Shown: in pieces, positions 51,595 through 59,846 of the stretch
Numbering within the stretch: position 1 is the stretch's first letter
How the letters are laid out: every line of letters starts with the position of its first letter
Source: Rhizobium mayense
GTDB lineage: Bacteria; Pseudomonadota; Alphaproteobacteria; Rhizobiales; Rhizobiaceae
Direction of reading: 5' to 3'
DNA: 64,000 nt
NCBI RefSeq assembly: GCF_030272705.1
Contig: NZ_JARFYM010000033.1
Span: 1-64,000 of the forward strand
Program-made: the position numbers and the translations under genes
Notes under the pieces: generated by a model
What the model was told of the DNA's origin: nothing
Databases searched by the model: none
What the model saw: the letters and a program-made list of their open reading frames with translations, nothing else

Positions 51595-52944
51595 TCAGCG
51601 CCCAGCGAGCGTCATGCCCTCGATGGCGAGCGTCGGAGCCGCGACGCCGAAATTGCGGTCGATATCGTTTGCCGGCGTCACGCGCATGAACATGTCCTTG
51701 AGATTGGAGGCGATCGTCACCTCCGAAACCGGGAAAGTCAGCTCGCCGTTCTCGATCCAGAAACCGGTGGCGCCACGGCTGTATTCGCCGGTGATCATAT
51801 TGACGCCCTGGCCGATCAGCTCGGTGACGTAAAAGCCGTTGCCGACATTGCGGATCAGCTCTTCCGGCGACATATCGCCCGGCTCCAGCGCCAGGTTGGT
51901 AGAGGACGGAGAAACGGCCGTGCCGCCGCGCGATCCCCGGCCGTTGGTCCTGACACCGCCGATTTCACGCGCCGTCGACGTGGACAGGAACCAATGCTTC
52001 AGCACGCCGTCCTCGATCATCACCAGCCGCTTGCCCGAAACGCCTTCGCCGTCGAAGGGCCGCGACGCGGGGCCGCGCACGATCAAGGGATCATCCGTGA
52101 TCGACAGGCCGGCCTTCAGCACCTTCTGGCCCATCTTGTCGCGCAGGAAACTGGTCTTGCGTGCGACGGACGCACCATTGATGGCCCCCGCGATATGCCC
52201 GACGAAGCCGCGCGCCACGCGCGGATCGAAAACGACGGTCAGATCCTTTCCGGTCGGAACCTGACGCGGATTGACCCGCTTGACCACCCGCTCGCCAGCG
52301 CGGCGGCCGATGTCCTCGGCGGCGTCCAGCTCGGCGAAATAGAGGCGGCTGTCGAAATCGTAATCCCGCTCCATGCCGGTGCCCTCGCCGGCGATGACGC
52401 TGACGGAGCGGCCGAAGCGTGAGCCCATATAGTGACCGGCAAAACCATGTGACGTCACGAGCACCATGCCCCCCATACCGGCGGATGCACCCGCGCCCGA
52501 GGAATTGCTGACGCCGGGGACGGCGAGTGCTGCCTCTTCCATCGCAAGGGCCGCATCGCGCAATTGAACCGACGAGACCTCGGTCGGGTCGAAAAGTTCG
52601 AGATCGGGGTAGGTCTTGGCGAGATCGGCTTCGTCGGCAAGGCAGGCGAACGGATCTTCCGGCGAGACCCTGGCCATGGCGACCGCCCGCTCGGCAAGCG
52701 CCTGCAGATCGAAACCGGGATTGGCCGAGACGTTGGCGACACGGTTGCCGACAAATACCCTCAGCGAAAAATCATCGCTTTCGGAGGATTCTGTGCCCTC
52801 GACCTTGCCGAGGCGAACGCTGACGGATTGGGCCCGCGAGCGCACGACGACGGCATCGGCCGCATCCGCGCCGGCTTTCCGGGCGAGGTCGATCAACTGG
52901 CTGGCACGGGAAAGCAGAGTGGCGGAATCGATTTCTGAGGACAT
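51595..52944 (-). CDS. pmbA: TldD/PmbA-family metalloprotease subunit
   Basis: A 449-residue TldD/PmbA-family protein. EESDDFSLRV-type N-terminal region, central YYF-like HYMGSRFGRSVSVIAGEGTG, and the C-terminal TNLALEPGDMSPEEL and GLVxE-type EYSRGATGFWIENG. It is the PmbA (TldE) type rather than TldD because it lacks the zinc-ligand HExxxH motif seen in TldD. Partners with TldD in degrading peptides, for example microcin precursors. AAAGG lies eight bases before the ATG. Confidence 0.9.
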   Translation of the reverse strand: MSSEIDSATLLSRASQLIDLARKAGADAADAVVVRSRAQSVSVRLGKVEGTESSESDDFSLRVFVGNRVANVSANPGFDLQALAERAVAMARVSPEDPFACLADEADLAKTYPDLELFDPTEVSSVQLRDAALAMEEAALAVPGVSNSSGAGASAGMGGMVLVTSHGFAGHYMGSRFGRSVSVIAGEGTGMERDYDFDSRLYFAELDAAEDIGRRAGERVVKRVNPRQVPTGKDLTVVFDPRVARGFVGHIAGAINGASVARKTSFLRDKMGQKVLKAGLSITDDPLIVRGPASRPFDGEGVSGKRLVMIEDGVLKHWFLSTSTAREIGGVRTNGRGSRGGTAVSPSSTNLALEPGDMSPEELIRNVGNGFYVTELIGQGVNMITGEYSRGATGFWIENGELTFPVSEVTIASNLKDMFMRVTPANDIDRNFGVAAPTLAIEGMTLAGR

Positions 52945-53093
52945 GATTTGGCCTTTCCTTCGCGTTCCATTTATTGTGCACTACATAAAGCATCAAGGGC
53001 GGCTACGCCGATTCTTGTCCGAATGTCTTCACGCATGGTCGTTTCTGACGACTATGCGCTGCAACACCGCCTGCCCAAAGAAAGAAACAGACG

Positions 53094-54914
53094 ATGTCCG
53101 CGCCTAATGCTCTCTTTACCGAAACCCTGATGCTGCTCGGAGGCGCCGTCGTCACGGCACCAATTTTCAAGAAATTGGGGCTCGGCACCGTGCTCGGCTA
53201 TCTCGCCGCCGGCGTCGTCATCGGCCCGATACTGCACAGCATCGGCGATGGCGAATCCGTGCTTGCCGTCGCCGAACTCGGTGTTGTTTTCCTGCTGTTC
53301 ATTATCGGCCTGGAGCTGAAGCCGTCGCGGCTGTGGCAGATGCGACGCGACATTTTCGGTCTCGGCACGGCGCAGGTAATCTTGTGCGGACTGGCACTGA
53401 CGCTCGCCGCCGATTTCGCAGGCATCGCCGGCTGGCGCGGCAGCATCATCGTTGGCTTTGGCCTGGCGCTGTCTTCGACAGCATTTGCCATGCAGATCCT
53501 GGAGCAGGACGGCGACGTCAATACGAAATACGGACAGCGTTCCTTCTCGATGCTGCTGTTGCAGGACCTGGCGATCGTACCGTTGCTCGCCCTGGTCACG
53601 GTTCTCGGCGGACCGACGCAGGCTTCCAACCCGATCTTGGACCTTGCCGTCGCCGTCGGCGCCGTCGCGGCGATGATCGTTGCCGGACGTTACCTGCTGA
53701 CGCCGCTGTTCCAGGTCATCGCTCGGACCGGCGCACGTGAGGCGATGATCGCCGCCGCCCTGCTCGTCGTCATGGGATCGGCGACGTTGATGCAGCTTGC
53801 CGGCCTCTCCATGGCAATGGGGGCCTTCCTCTCCGGCGTGATGCTGGCGGAATCGTCCTATCGCCATGAGCTGGAGGCGGATATCGAGCCCTTCCGCGGC
53901 GTGCTTCTCGCCATATTCTTCATCGCCGTCGGCCTGTCGCTGAAGCTGGACGTTATTGTCGACAATTGGGTGCTGATCGTGCTCGCTGTGCCGGTGGTCA
54001 TGGTCATCAAGGGCGTGATTATCTATGCGCTCTGCCGCGTGACCGGCTCCTCGCATAACGACGCTATCCGTATCGCCTTCCTGCTACCCCAAGGCGGTGA
54101 ATTCGGATTCGTGCTGTTCAGCGCGGCTGCCATCAGCGGCGGGCTGTTCCCTGGAAGCACGGCATCACTGCTGATCGCGATCGTAACGCTCTCCATGGCG
54201 CTAACCCCGTTGGGTGTGGCACTTTCGAAACGTCTTCTGACCGGCGACGCGCATGAGGAGTTGGACGAGGATTTCGAGGGCGCGGGTTCCGACGTGCTGA
54301 TGATCGGGTTCTCGCGTTTCGGCCAGATCGCCGCGCAGATCCTGCTTGCCGGCGGCCGCGACGTCACCGTCATCGACTTTTCCGCCGATCGTATCCGTCA
54401 GGCCTCCAACTTCGGCTTCCGCATCTATTTCGGCGACGGCACCCGCAAGGATGTGTTGCGCTCGGCCGGCATCGACCGCGCCAAGGTCGTCGTCGTCTGC
54501 ACGCATCAGCGCGAAATCACCGACAAGATCGTCGAGCTGGTGCAGACGGACTATCCACACGCCCGCATTTTCGTCCGCTCCTACGACCGCGTTCACTCGA
54601 TCGAACTGCGCAACAAGGGTGTCGATTATGAGTTGCGCGAAACCTTGGAATCTGGCCTGCTCTTCGGCCGCCGTACTTTGGAAGCCCTCGGCGTCGGCGA
54701 GACCGAAGCCTTCGAGATCGGCGAAGATATCCGCAAGCGCGACGAACAACGGCTGGTGCTGCAGACGAGCCAAGGGCTGCAGGCCGGCCGCGACATGCTC
54801 TATTCACGACCGGTCAAGCCGGAACCGCTGATCAAACCGAAGCGCAGCGCCGACGTTTTCAGCGACGACGACGATCTCTCTGCCTTGCCGGAAGAGGAAC
54901 CGGAACGGGCTTAG
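53094..54914 (+). CDS. Kef-type potassium/proton antiporter (CPA2 family)
   Basis: A 606-residue CPA2 transporter. The N-terminal about 385 residues are a membrane Na+/H+-exchanger domain (FLLFIIGLELKPSRLWQMRR, the GFGLALSSTAFAMQILEQDG segment). A cytoplasmic RCK-N domain follows (about 400-520; DVLMIGFSRFGQIAAQILLA and DFSADRIRQA). It resembles KefB/KefC, which export K+ when glutathione adducts form; the KefF/G partner gene is not adjacent. The C-terminal 50 residues are charged. Its stop overlaps the convergent patatin gene by four bases. Confidence 0.92.
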   Translation: MSAPNALFTETLMLLGGAVVTAPIFKKLGLGTVLGYLAAGVVIGPILHSIGDGESVLAVAELGVVFLLFIIGLELKPSRLWQMRRDIFGLGTAQVILCGLALTLAADFAGIAGWRGSIIVGFGLALSSTAFAMQILEQDGDVNTKYGQRSFSMLLLQDLAIVPLLALVTVLGGPTQASNPILDLAVAVGAVAAMIVAGRYLLTPLFQVIARTGAREAMIAAALLVVMGSATLMQLAGLSMAMGAFLSGVMLAESSYRHELEADIEPFRGVLLAIFFIAVGLSLKLDVIVDNWVLIVLAVPVVMVIKGVIIYALCRVTGSSHNDAIRIAFLLPQGGEFGFVLFSAAAISGGLFPGSTASLLIAIVTLSMALTPLGVALSKRLLTGDAHEELDEDFEGAGSDVLMIGFSRFGQIAAQILLAGGRDVTVIDFSADRIRQASNFGFRIYFGDGTRKDVLRSAGIDRAKVVVVCTHQREITDKIVELVQTDYPHARIFVRSYDRVHSIELRNKGVDYELRETLESGLLFGRRTLEALGVGETEAFEIGEDIRKRDEQRLVLQTSQGLQAGRDMLYSRPVKPEPLIKPKRSADVFSDDDDLSALPEEEPERA

Positions 54915-55777
54915 TTCTTCGCGGTTATCACACGGTCGAGGGCAAATTTGAGCTCGTCCTTGACGCCTGCGGACATTGCGAGGATTTCGCGGGCCTTCAG
55001 GAAATCGAGCACGCCAGTGCGGCCGATGGACGGCCTCAAGAAGATTTGCGGCGCCAGCAGCCGCAGCTTCAGGGCGATGTTGGACTGCATCGTCAGTTGG
55101 CCGGCGCCGAACAGGCTCTCGATGCGGTTCGGAATATGGGCGCCGTCGCCTTCCGGTCCGCCGACGACGTCGATGCCGATGACGATATCGGCAAGCCCGG
55201 CCAGGTGCTCGTAGGGGACCGGATTCATGATGCCGCCGTCGATCATCACGCGTTCACCGACCTTGACCGGCATGAAGACGGCGGGGATGGCCGCGGAGGC
55301 CGCAAGCACCGGGAAAAGCTCGCCTTTTTCGGTGACGACTTCCGCCTGATCGTAGTAGTCCGTCGTTACGACCTTCAGCGGGATGTGCAGTTCGGAGAAA
55401 TCCTGCGGAAAGGTTGAAGGCATGAAAGCGCGCAGGATGCGTTCGAGATTGAACTGGCCAATCCGGAAGCTGCGCATGTTCGCGGGCCTGAGGCTCCAGA
55501 TCTTGTTCAGCACAGCCGGGCGGTTGCCGACCGTGGCGAGCGTGTAATCACGGATTTCCGCACCGCTCATGCCGGCTGCCATCGCTGCGCCCATGATCGA
55601 GCCGATGGAGGCGCCGGCGATCGCGACCGGGCGAATGCCAAGCTCGTCCAAGGCTTCGATGATGTGGATATGGGCAAGTCCACGCGCGCCGCCGCAACCG
55701 AAGGCGACCGCAACACTCGGCGTGCTGGATGTCGCGAGCGGATAATCGCTCCCAACAAAATCGGCATAGTCGCCCAT
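54911..55777 (-). CDS. Patatin-like phospholipase
   Basis: A 288-residue serine lipid hydrolase of the RssA type. Oxyanion loop VAFGCGGARGLAHIHI (about 26-41), nucleophile elbow GASIGS (about 58-63), and dyad aspartate in VMIDGGIMNPVP. Similar to bacterial patatin-domain proteins annotated as NTE-like; the physiological lipid is unknown. The 3' end overlaps the Kef-type gene by four bases. An intergenic repeat lies upstream. Confidence 0.92.
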   Translation of the reverse strand: MGDYADFVGSDYPLATSSTPSVAVAFGCGGARGLAHIHIIEALDELGIRPVAIAGASIGSIMGAAMAAGMSGAEIRDYTLATVGNRPAVLNKIWSLRPANMRSFRIGQFNLERILRAFMPSTFPQDFSELHIPLKVVTTDYYDQAEVVTEKGELFPVLAASAAIPAVFMPVKVGERVMIDGGIMNPVPYEHLAGLADIVIGIDVVGGPEGDGAHIPNRIESLFGAGQLTMQSNIALKLRLLAPQIFLRPSIGRTGVLDFLKAREILAMSAGVKDELKFALDRVITAKN

Positions 55778-55796
55778 ATTTCTCTTCCTCCGCCGC

Positions 55797-55912
55797 TAGA
55801 GCCGGATGATTTCAGGTCGAATCGACCTGAAATCTGAATCCGTCTCTAAATCAAAAAGTTAGAGCGGGATGTCGCCCGAAAACCGCACACACTTTTCGGC
55901 ATCCCGCTCTAG
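55797..55912. repeat. Intergenic palindromic repeat, two nested hairpins
   Basis: The first hairpin contains the perfect arms GATTTCAGGTCGA and TCGACCTGAAATC around a single base. The second has arms AGAGCGGGATG / CATCCCGCTCT and inner CCGAAAA / TTTTCGG around CCGCACACAC. The core is shared with the repeats at 23722, 34885 and 48063. It fills the gap between the patatin gene and rsmD. Confidence 0.8.
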
Positions 55913-56475
55913 TCCTGCCGAGGTTGATAACGGAAGAAATGCATTTTGCTATCGCCGAAAGTCCGCTCTTCAAGGAAGAGAAAATCCGGCGCAACGGCAA
56001 CGGTGACGTCGGCGCGCTCCTCGAGAATAGCCAAGGCTCCCGGCACAAGCCAGCCGCCGGCTGCGGCAGCCGCGAAGGCTTTCTCGCCCAAACCTTTGCC
56101 ATAGGGCGGATCGGCGAAGAGAAAATCGAAGGGCTCCAGATTGCCGACGCTGCCGAGATCGGTGGCGTCGCGCCTCAGGATGCGCGTGCGGCCGTGCAGG
56201 CCGAGCGCGTCGATATTTTCCCAAAGCAGGCCACGGCCCTCGACGCTGCTTTCAACGAATAGAACATGACGGCAGCCGCGGGAGGCAGCCTCCAGGCCAA
56301 CGGCGCCGGTGCCGGCAAAAACGTCCATCATCCGCGTGCCGTCGACGACCTCGGGATAGGCATGGCTCACGATATTGAACAGGCTCTCGCGCGTGCGGTC
56401 CGCCGTCGGACGAATGTCGTTCGACTTCGGCACCGCAAGCGACCGACCGCGAAACTCACCGCCGACGATCCGCAC
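55909..56475 (-). CDS. rsmD: 16S rRNA (guanine966-N2)-methyltransferase
   Basis: A 188-residue RsmD. It begins MRIVGGEFRGRSLAVPKSND and has IRPTADRTRESLFNIVSHAY, SAM loop MMDVFAGTGAVGLEAASRG and catalytic motif FLFADPPYGKG, diagnostic for the family. It methylates G966 of 16S rRNA. It is 6 bases from the RluB-like gene on the same strand, a common pairing of rRNA-modification genes. The 3' end abuts the intergenic repeat. Confidence 0.95.
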   Translation of the reverse strand: MRIVGGEFRGRSLAVPKSNDIRPTADRTRESLFNIVSHAYPEVVDGTRMMDVFAGTGAVGLEAASRGCRHVLFVESSVEGRGLLWENIDALGLHGRTRILRRDATDLGSVGNLEPFDFLFADPPYGKGLGEKAFAAAAAGGWLVPGALAILEERADVTVAVAPDFLFLEERTFGDSKMHFFRYQPRQD

Positions 56476-56481
56476 CGCGCA

Positions 56482-58506
56482 TCAACCCCTTCCGCCCTTT
56501 GGGCCACCCCTGCCGGAACCGCCGCGATTTGGGCCACCGCGGCCAGGACCACCGGATGGGCGACCAGCTCCGCCGGGCTTGCCCGAGAAACCGCGTGCCC
56601 CACCGGGCTTTCCACCCGGCTTGCCGCCAAAGGACTTGCCACCCGGTTTCTTGCCGGCGGGCTTGCCCGCCGGGCGTTCGCCATAGGAACGCTCGCCTTG
56701 CGGACGGTCGCTGCGGGGGCGTTCGGAACGTTGCTCGCCATCGAAAGACCTGGCGCGCGGACGCTCATCTCCCTCAGCGCGCGGCCGCCGGTCGCCATAC
56801 GGACGATCGCCACGGGGCTTGCTGCCGAAAGGCTTGTCACCGCGCGGCGGACGATCACCGAATGGGCGCTCGCCTCGGGGCCGCTCGGAGCGGGCTTCGC
56901 CCTGGAAGGATTTCGTACGGGGGCGGTCGCCGCCTTCAGTGCGCGAACCACGTTCGCCACGCGGACGATCGCTAAACGCTCGATCGCCGCGGGGACGATC
57001 GCTAAACGGTCGATCGCCGCGGGGACGGTCACCGAATGGACGATCCCCACGAGCGGGACGATCGCCCTGCGGCTGATCTCCACGGGGACGATCGCCAAAT
57101 GGACGATCTCCTCGGGAGCGCTTGCGGTCGAAACCCTCGTCATCGCCGCGAGACTTGCGCGGCGTAACCTCGCTCGAGCGAATCCACTCGCCGTCCGCCT
57201 CGTCGACGCGATTGACGCGAACGCGCGGGCCTTCATCCGGGCGGTCGAAGCCGCTGCGCTGCGGGCGCTCGGTCTCGCCGCGCTTGGCAGCAGTCCTCGC
57301 ATTCTTGGCAGCCTTCAGCGCAGCCTTTTCGCCGAGCGGCCGGGCACCGGGCGCCATCCAAACGTTGGCGCTGCGGCGCGGGCCGAGGGGCTGTCGCTTC
57401 GGACGGTCGTCTTCTCCGTGGCGAGCACTTTCCCGACGGTCGTCCGCGCGGCGGCCGCCTTCGCGATGATCATCGCGCTTGGTGTCGAGGCGGCTCAGAG
57501 CCCGCTCGCGCTTATCCTCGGGCCGCTCGCGCCGCGGGCGCTCCTCTTTCGCGGCACGTGCCGGCTTGGCGTCGATCTCATCGTCGGCGGCAGCGGCCGA
57601 GGTATTGTAAAGCGGCGCGTCGAAATTCGCCTTTGCGTCTTCGACCAGACGGGGGCCGAGCTGATCACGCAGCGTGCGGCCGCGCACTTCCAGCACCCGG
57701 CCCTCCGGCAGCTCGCCGAGCTGGAACGGGCCGTAGGATATACGGATCAGGCGGTTGACCTCGAGGCCGAGGGCGCCGAGCACATTCTTGATTTCGCGGT
57801 TCTTGCCTTCACGCAGACCCATGGTAATCCAAACGTTGGACCCTTGCGTGCGGTCGAGCGTCGCCTCGATGGAGCCATAGAGCACACCATCGACGGCAAT
57901 GCCTTCCTTCAGCTTGTCCAAGGCCTCTTGATCGATCTCGCCATGGGCGCGGACGCGATAGCGGCGCAGCCAGCCGGTGGTCGGCAGTTCCAGAACACGG
58001 GCAAGGCCGCCGTCATTGGTGAGCAGAAGCAGGCCTTCGGTGTTGATGTCGAGACGGCCGATCGACATCACTCGCGGCAGCTCTTCCGGCAGATTGTCGA
58101 AGACGGTCGGACGTCCTTCCGGATCGGCATTGGTGGTCACCAAGCCCGCCGGCTTGTGATAAAGCCACAGACGCGTGCGCTCGATACCGCGGATCGGCAC
58201 GCCGTCCACTTCGATCTTGTCGGTCAAAGTCACATTGACGACTGGCGTATCCAGCAGCACGCCGTTCAGCTTTACGCGGCCGTCCATGATCATGCGTTCG
58301 ATGTCGCGGCGCGACGCTACGCCCGCGCGCGCCATCACCTTGGAAATGCGCTCGGCCTTTCCATCTCCGCCTTCTGTCTCTGCCGTCGCCTTGGCGGACG
58401 CAGCCTTCATCGGCTTGGCGTCGTCGCGTGTCTTCGCCGGCTTCGTCTTGACGTCGCGGGTAAAGGGTTTGGACCCAGGCCGCTTGGGCTTGTCATTCAT
58501 TGTCAT
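56482..58506 (-). CDS. rluB: RluB-type 23S rRNA pseudouridine synthase with long basic repetitive tail
   Basis: A 674-residue protein. A basic N-terminal tail (1-50), an S4 RNA-binding domain (about 52-108, ERISKVMARAGVASRRDIER) and an RsuA-type catalytic domain (about 110-285) with D153 in SIGRLDINTEGLLLLTNDGG are followed by about 390 disordered residues. The tail is built of Arg/Gly/Asp/Pro repeats (GDRPFGDRPRGDRPF type) and ends in GGxGRGG units. E. coli RluB is about 290 residues. It probably modifies the 23S U2605 equivalent, with the tail binding RNA. Confidence 0.92.
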   Translation of the reverse strand: MTMNDKPKRPGSKPFTRDVKTKPAKTRDDAKPMKAASAKATAETEGGDGKAERISKVMARAGVASRRDIERMIMDGRVKLNGVLLDTPVVNVTLTDKIEVDGVPIRGIERTRLWLYHKPAGLVTTNADPEGRPTVFDNLPEELPRVMSIGRLDINTEGLLLLTNDGGLARVLELPTTGWLRRYRVRAHGEIDQEALDKLKEGIAVDGVLYGSIEATLDRTQGSNVWITMGLREGKNREIKNVLGALGLEVNRLIRISYGPFQLGELPEGRVLEVRGRTLRDQLGPRLVEDAKANFDAPLYNTSAAAADDEIDAKPARAAKEERPRRERPEDKRERALSRLDTKRDDHREGGRRADDRRESARHGEDDRPKRQPLGPRRSANVWMAPGARPLGEKAALKAAKNARTAAKRGETERPQRSGFDRPDEGPRVRVNRVDEADGEWIRSSEVTPRKSRGDDEGFDRKRSRGDRPFGDRPRGDQPQGDRPARGDRPFGDRPRGDRPFSDRPRGDRAFSDRPRGERGSRTEGGDRPRTKSFQGEARSERPRGERPFGDRPPRGDKPFGSKPRGDRPYGDRRPRAEGDERPRARSFDGEQRSERPRSDRPQGERSYGERPAGKPAGKKPGGKSFGGKPGGKPGGARGFSGKPGGAGRPSGGPGRGGPNRGGSGRGGPKGGRG

Positions 58507-58578
58507 TTGTTGTTTGCCTGAATTTTTAAGGCGTGTTCCTATCAGGTCACGCCCCCGCGGTTAAGTGGAAAATCTTAA

Positions 58579-59037
58579 ATGGTGCAGACAAATCACTTCA
58601 TGGAGCTGGCGCTCGCCGAAGCGCAGACCGCCAAAGCGCGTGGTGAAGTACCTATCGGAGCCGTCCTCGTGCTCGACAACACCGTCATCGCCAAGGCCGG
58701 CAACTGCACCCGTGAACTCAACGATGTCACCGCGCATGCCGAAATCACTGTAATCCGCATGGCATGCGAGGCGCTCGGCCAAGAGCGGCTGGCGGGCGCC
58801 GATCTCTATGTGACGCTGGAGCCATGCACCATGTGCGCCGCCGCCATCTCGTTTGCCCGCATCCGCCGCCTCTACTACGGCGCTGAAGATCCAAAAGGCG
58901 GCGGCGTGGATAATGGCGTGCGCTTCTATCGCCAGCCGACCTGCCATCACGCGCCGGAGGTCTATTCGGGCATGGCCGAACAGGATGCGGCTGACATTCT
59001 CAGGGAATTCTTCCTGCAAAAGCGCATGGAAGACTAA
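58579..59037 (+). CDS. tadA: tRNA-specific adenosine deaminase
   Basis: A 152-residue zinc deaminase converting A34 to inosine in tRNA-Arg(ACG). Zinc site H53-A-E55 (VTAHAEITVIR) and C83/C86 in LEPCTMCAAAI. The start at 58579 was chosen from the family N-terminus. It is divergent from rluB and ends at a bidirectional terminator, so it is a single-gene unit. Length is normal. Confidence 0.95.
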   Translation: MVQTNHFMELALAEAQTAKARGEVPIGAVLVLDNTVIAKAGNCTRELNDVTAHAEITVIRMACEALGQERLAGADLYVTLEPCTMCAAAISFARIRRLYYGAEDPKGGGVDNGVRFYRQPTCHHAPEVYSGMAEQDAADILREFFLQKRMED

Positions 59038-59038
59038 A

Positions 59039-59062
59039 AAGCGGCGGATTTGACCGCCGCTT
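59039..59062. terminator. Bidirectional terminator between tadA and the lipoprotein gene
   Basis: AAGCGGCGG / CCGCCGCTT, a 9-bp perfect stem with a 6-nt loop ATTTGA, directly after the tadA stop codon. The A-run before it (CTAAAAAG) gives a U-tract to minus-strand transcripts. Convergent genes flank it. Confidence 0.85.
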
Positions 59063-59076
59063 CCGCTAGAAAAGGC

Positions 59077-59712
59077 TTATTGGAAAGGCTTCCACCAGCT
59101 GCTGTTGCTGGACTGCTGCGCAGCCTCGGCGTCCTTCTTCCGCTGCTTTTCCTTCTTGCTTTCGGGCGTGCCGAGATCGTTCAGCGCAGCCTGGTCGGAG
59201 ACTTGGCGGTATTGCTGCGGCGGATCGATCAGGTAACGGCGCTGATCGATATAGGTGCCGGCCTGATCCTGGCGTGCGGCGCGATAGGCGGCCGTCTGCT
59301 GCGCCTCGGTCACGCGATTGCGGCCACTATCCGCCTGGGCGAGCGGCGAGCGATAATTGACATCGTTCTTGTTCTGATCGGCTTCGTCGGCCAGGCGCTT
59401 ACGCGCTTCTTCCGGTGATTCCACCCAGGCCGGATTATCCTTGCTTGCCAGCGATTGTTGCGGCGAGGTCAGGTCCTGCCTGTTCTGATCAGCGGGAAGA
59501 ACCAGGCCGGGCCGGTTCGGATACTTTACACCCTTGTCCTTCGGCGTCGCGGCCGAAACGGAAGCGATGTCGCTGAGATCGTCGAAGAGCTGTTCGCCGG
59601 CGGTCTTGTCCGTACCGTAGCGCGGGCTGCTCATGCAGCCGGCCATCAGACCGCAGCCAACCACGAGTGCCGTCAAGCTGACGCCGACACGAAACCTATG
59701 CATCGCTCTCAT
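59077..59712 (-). CDS. Predicted lipoprotein, function unknown
   Basis: A 211-residue protein with a lipoprotein signal: VSLTALVVGCGLMAGCMSS, lipobox LMAGC with acylated C26. The mature protein is hydrophilic and rich in Gln, Asp and Lys, with PNRPGLVLPADQNRQD and DPPQQYRQV. I do not recognise a confirmed family; a BamF/DUF3035-like relationship came to mind but the motif match is weak. The start at 59712 follows AAGGG; 59703 is an alternative. The next gene upstream on the strand is ileS. Confidence 0.78.
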   Translation of the reverse strand: MRAMHRFRVGVSLTALVVGCGLMAGCMSSPRYGTDKTAGEQLFDDLSDIASVSAATPKDKGVKYPNRPGLVLPADQNRQDLTSPQQSLASKDNPAWVESPEEARKRLADEADQNKNDVNYRSPLAQADSGRNRVTEAQQTAAYRAARQDQAGTYIDQRRYLIDPPQQYRQVSDQAALNDLGTPESKKEKQRKKDAEAAQQSSNSSWWKPFQ

Positions 59713-59803
59713 GAATACCCTTCCCAGCCATGCCGGTACAACTATCGCAGAACCCCAATCCATGCCAACTGCCGCAAAAATCGGGCCATTTTCAGGCAGC
59801 TTT

Positions 59804-59838
59804 TACCGGATGAATGCCGCAAAGGCAATTCATCCGGT
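59804..59838 (-). terminator. Terminator after ileS
   Basis: Stem ACCGGATGAATGCC / GGCAATTCATCCGGT (59805-59818 and 59824-59838) with one bulged base and a short loop; the 3' end is followed on the minus strand by AAAAG rather than a U-run, so it may act with Rho or as a 3'-stabilising hairpin. Confidence 0.6.
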
Positions 59839-59846
59839 AATTTTCT

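Noticed and set aside
56961..57113. Regular 30-base direct repeats that look CRISPR-like
   Set aside because: The units are contiguous without unique spacers and lie inside the coding frame of the RluB tail.
56266..58521. 751-residue plus-strand frame opposite rluB and rsmD
   Set aside because: Ala/Thr/Arg-rich repetitive translation is produced by the 30-base repeat and GC bias; the minus strand encodes a recognisable pseudouridine synthase.
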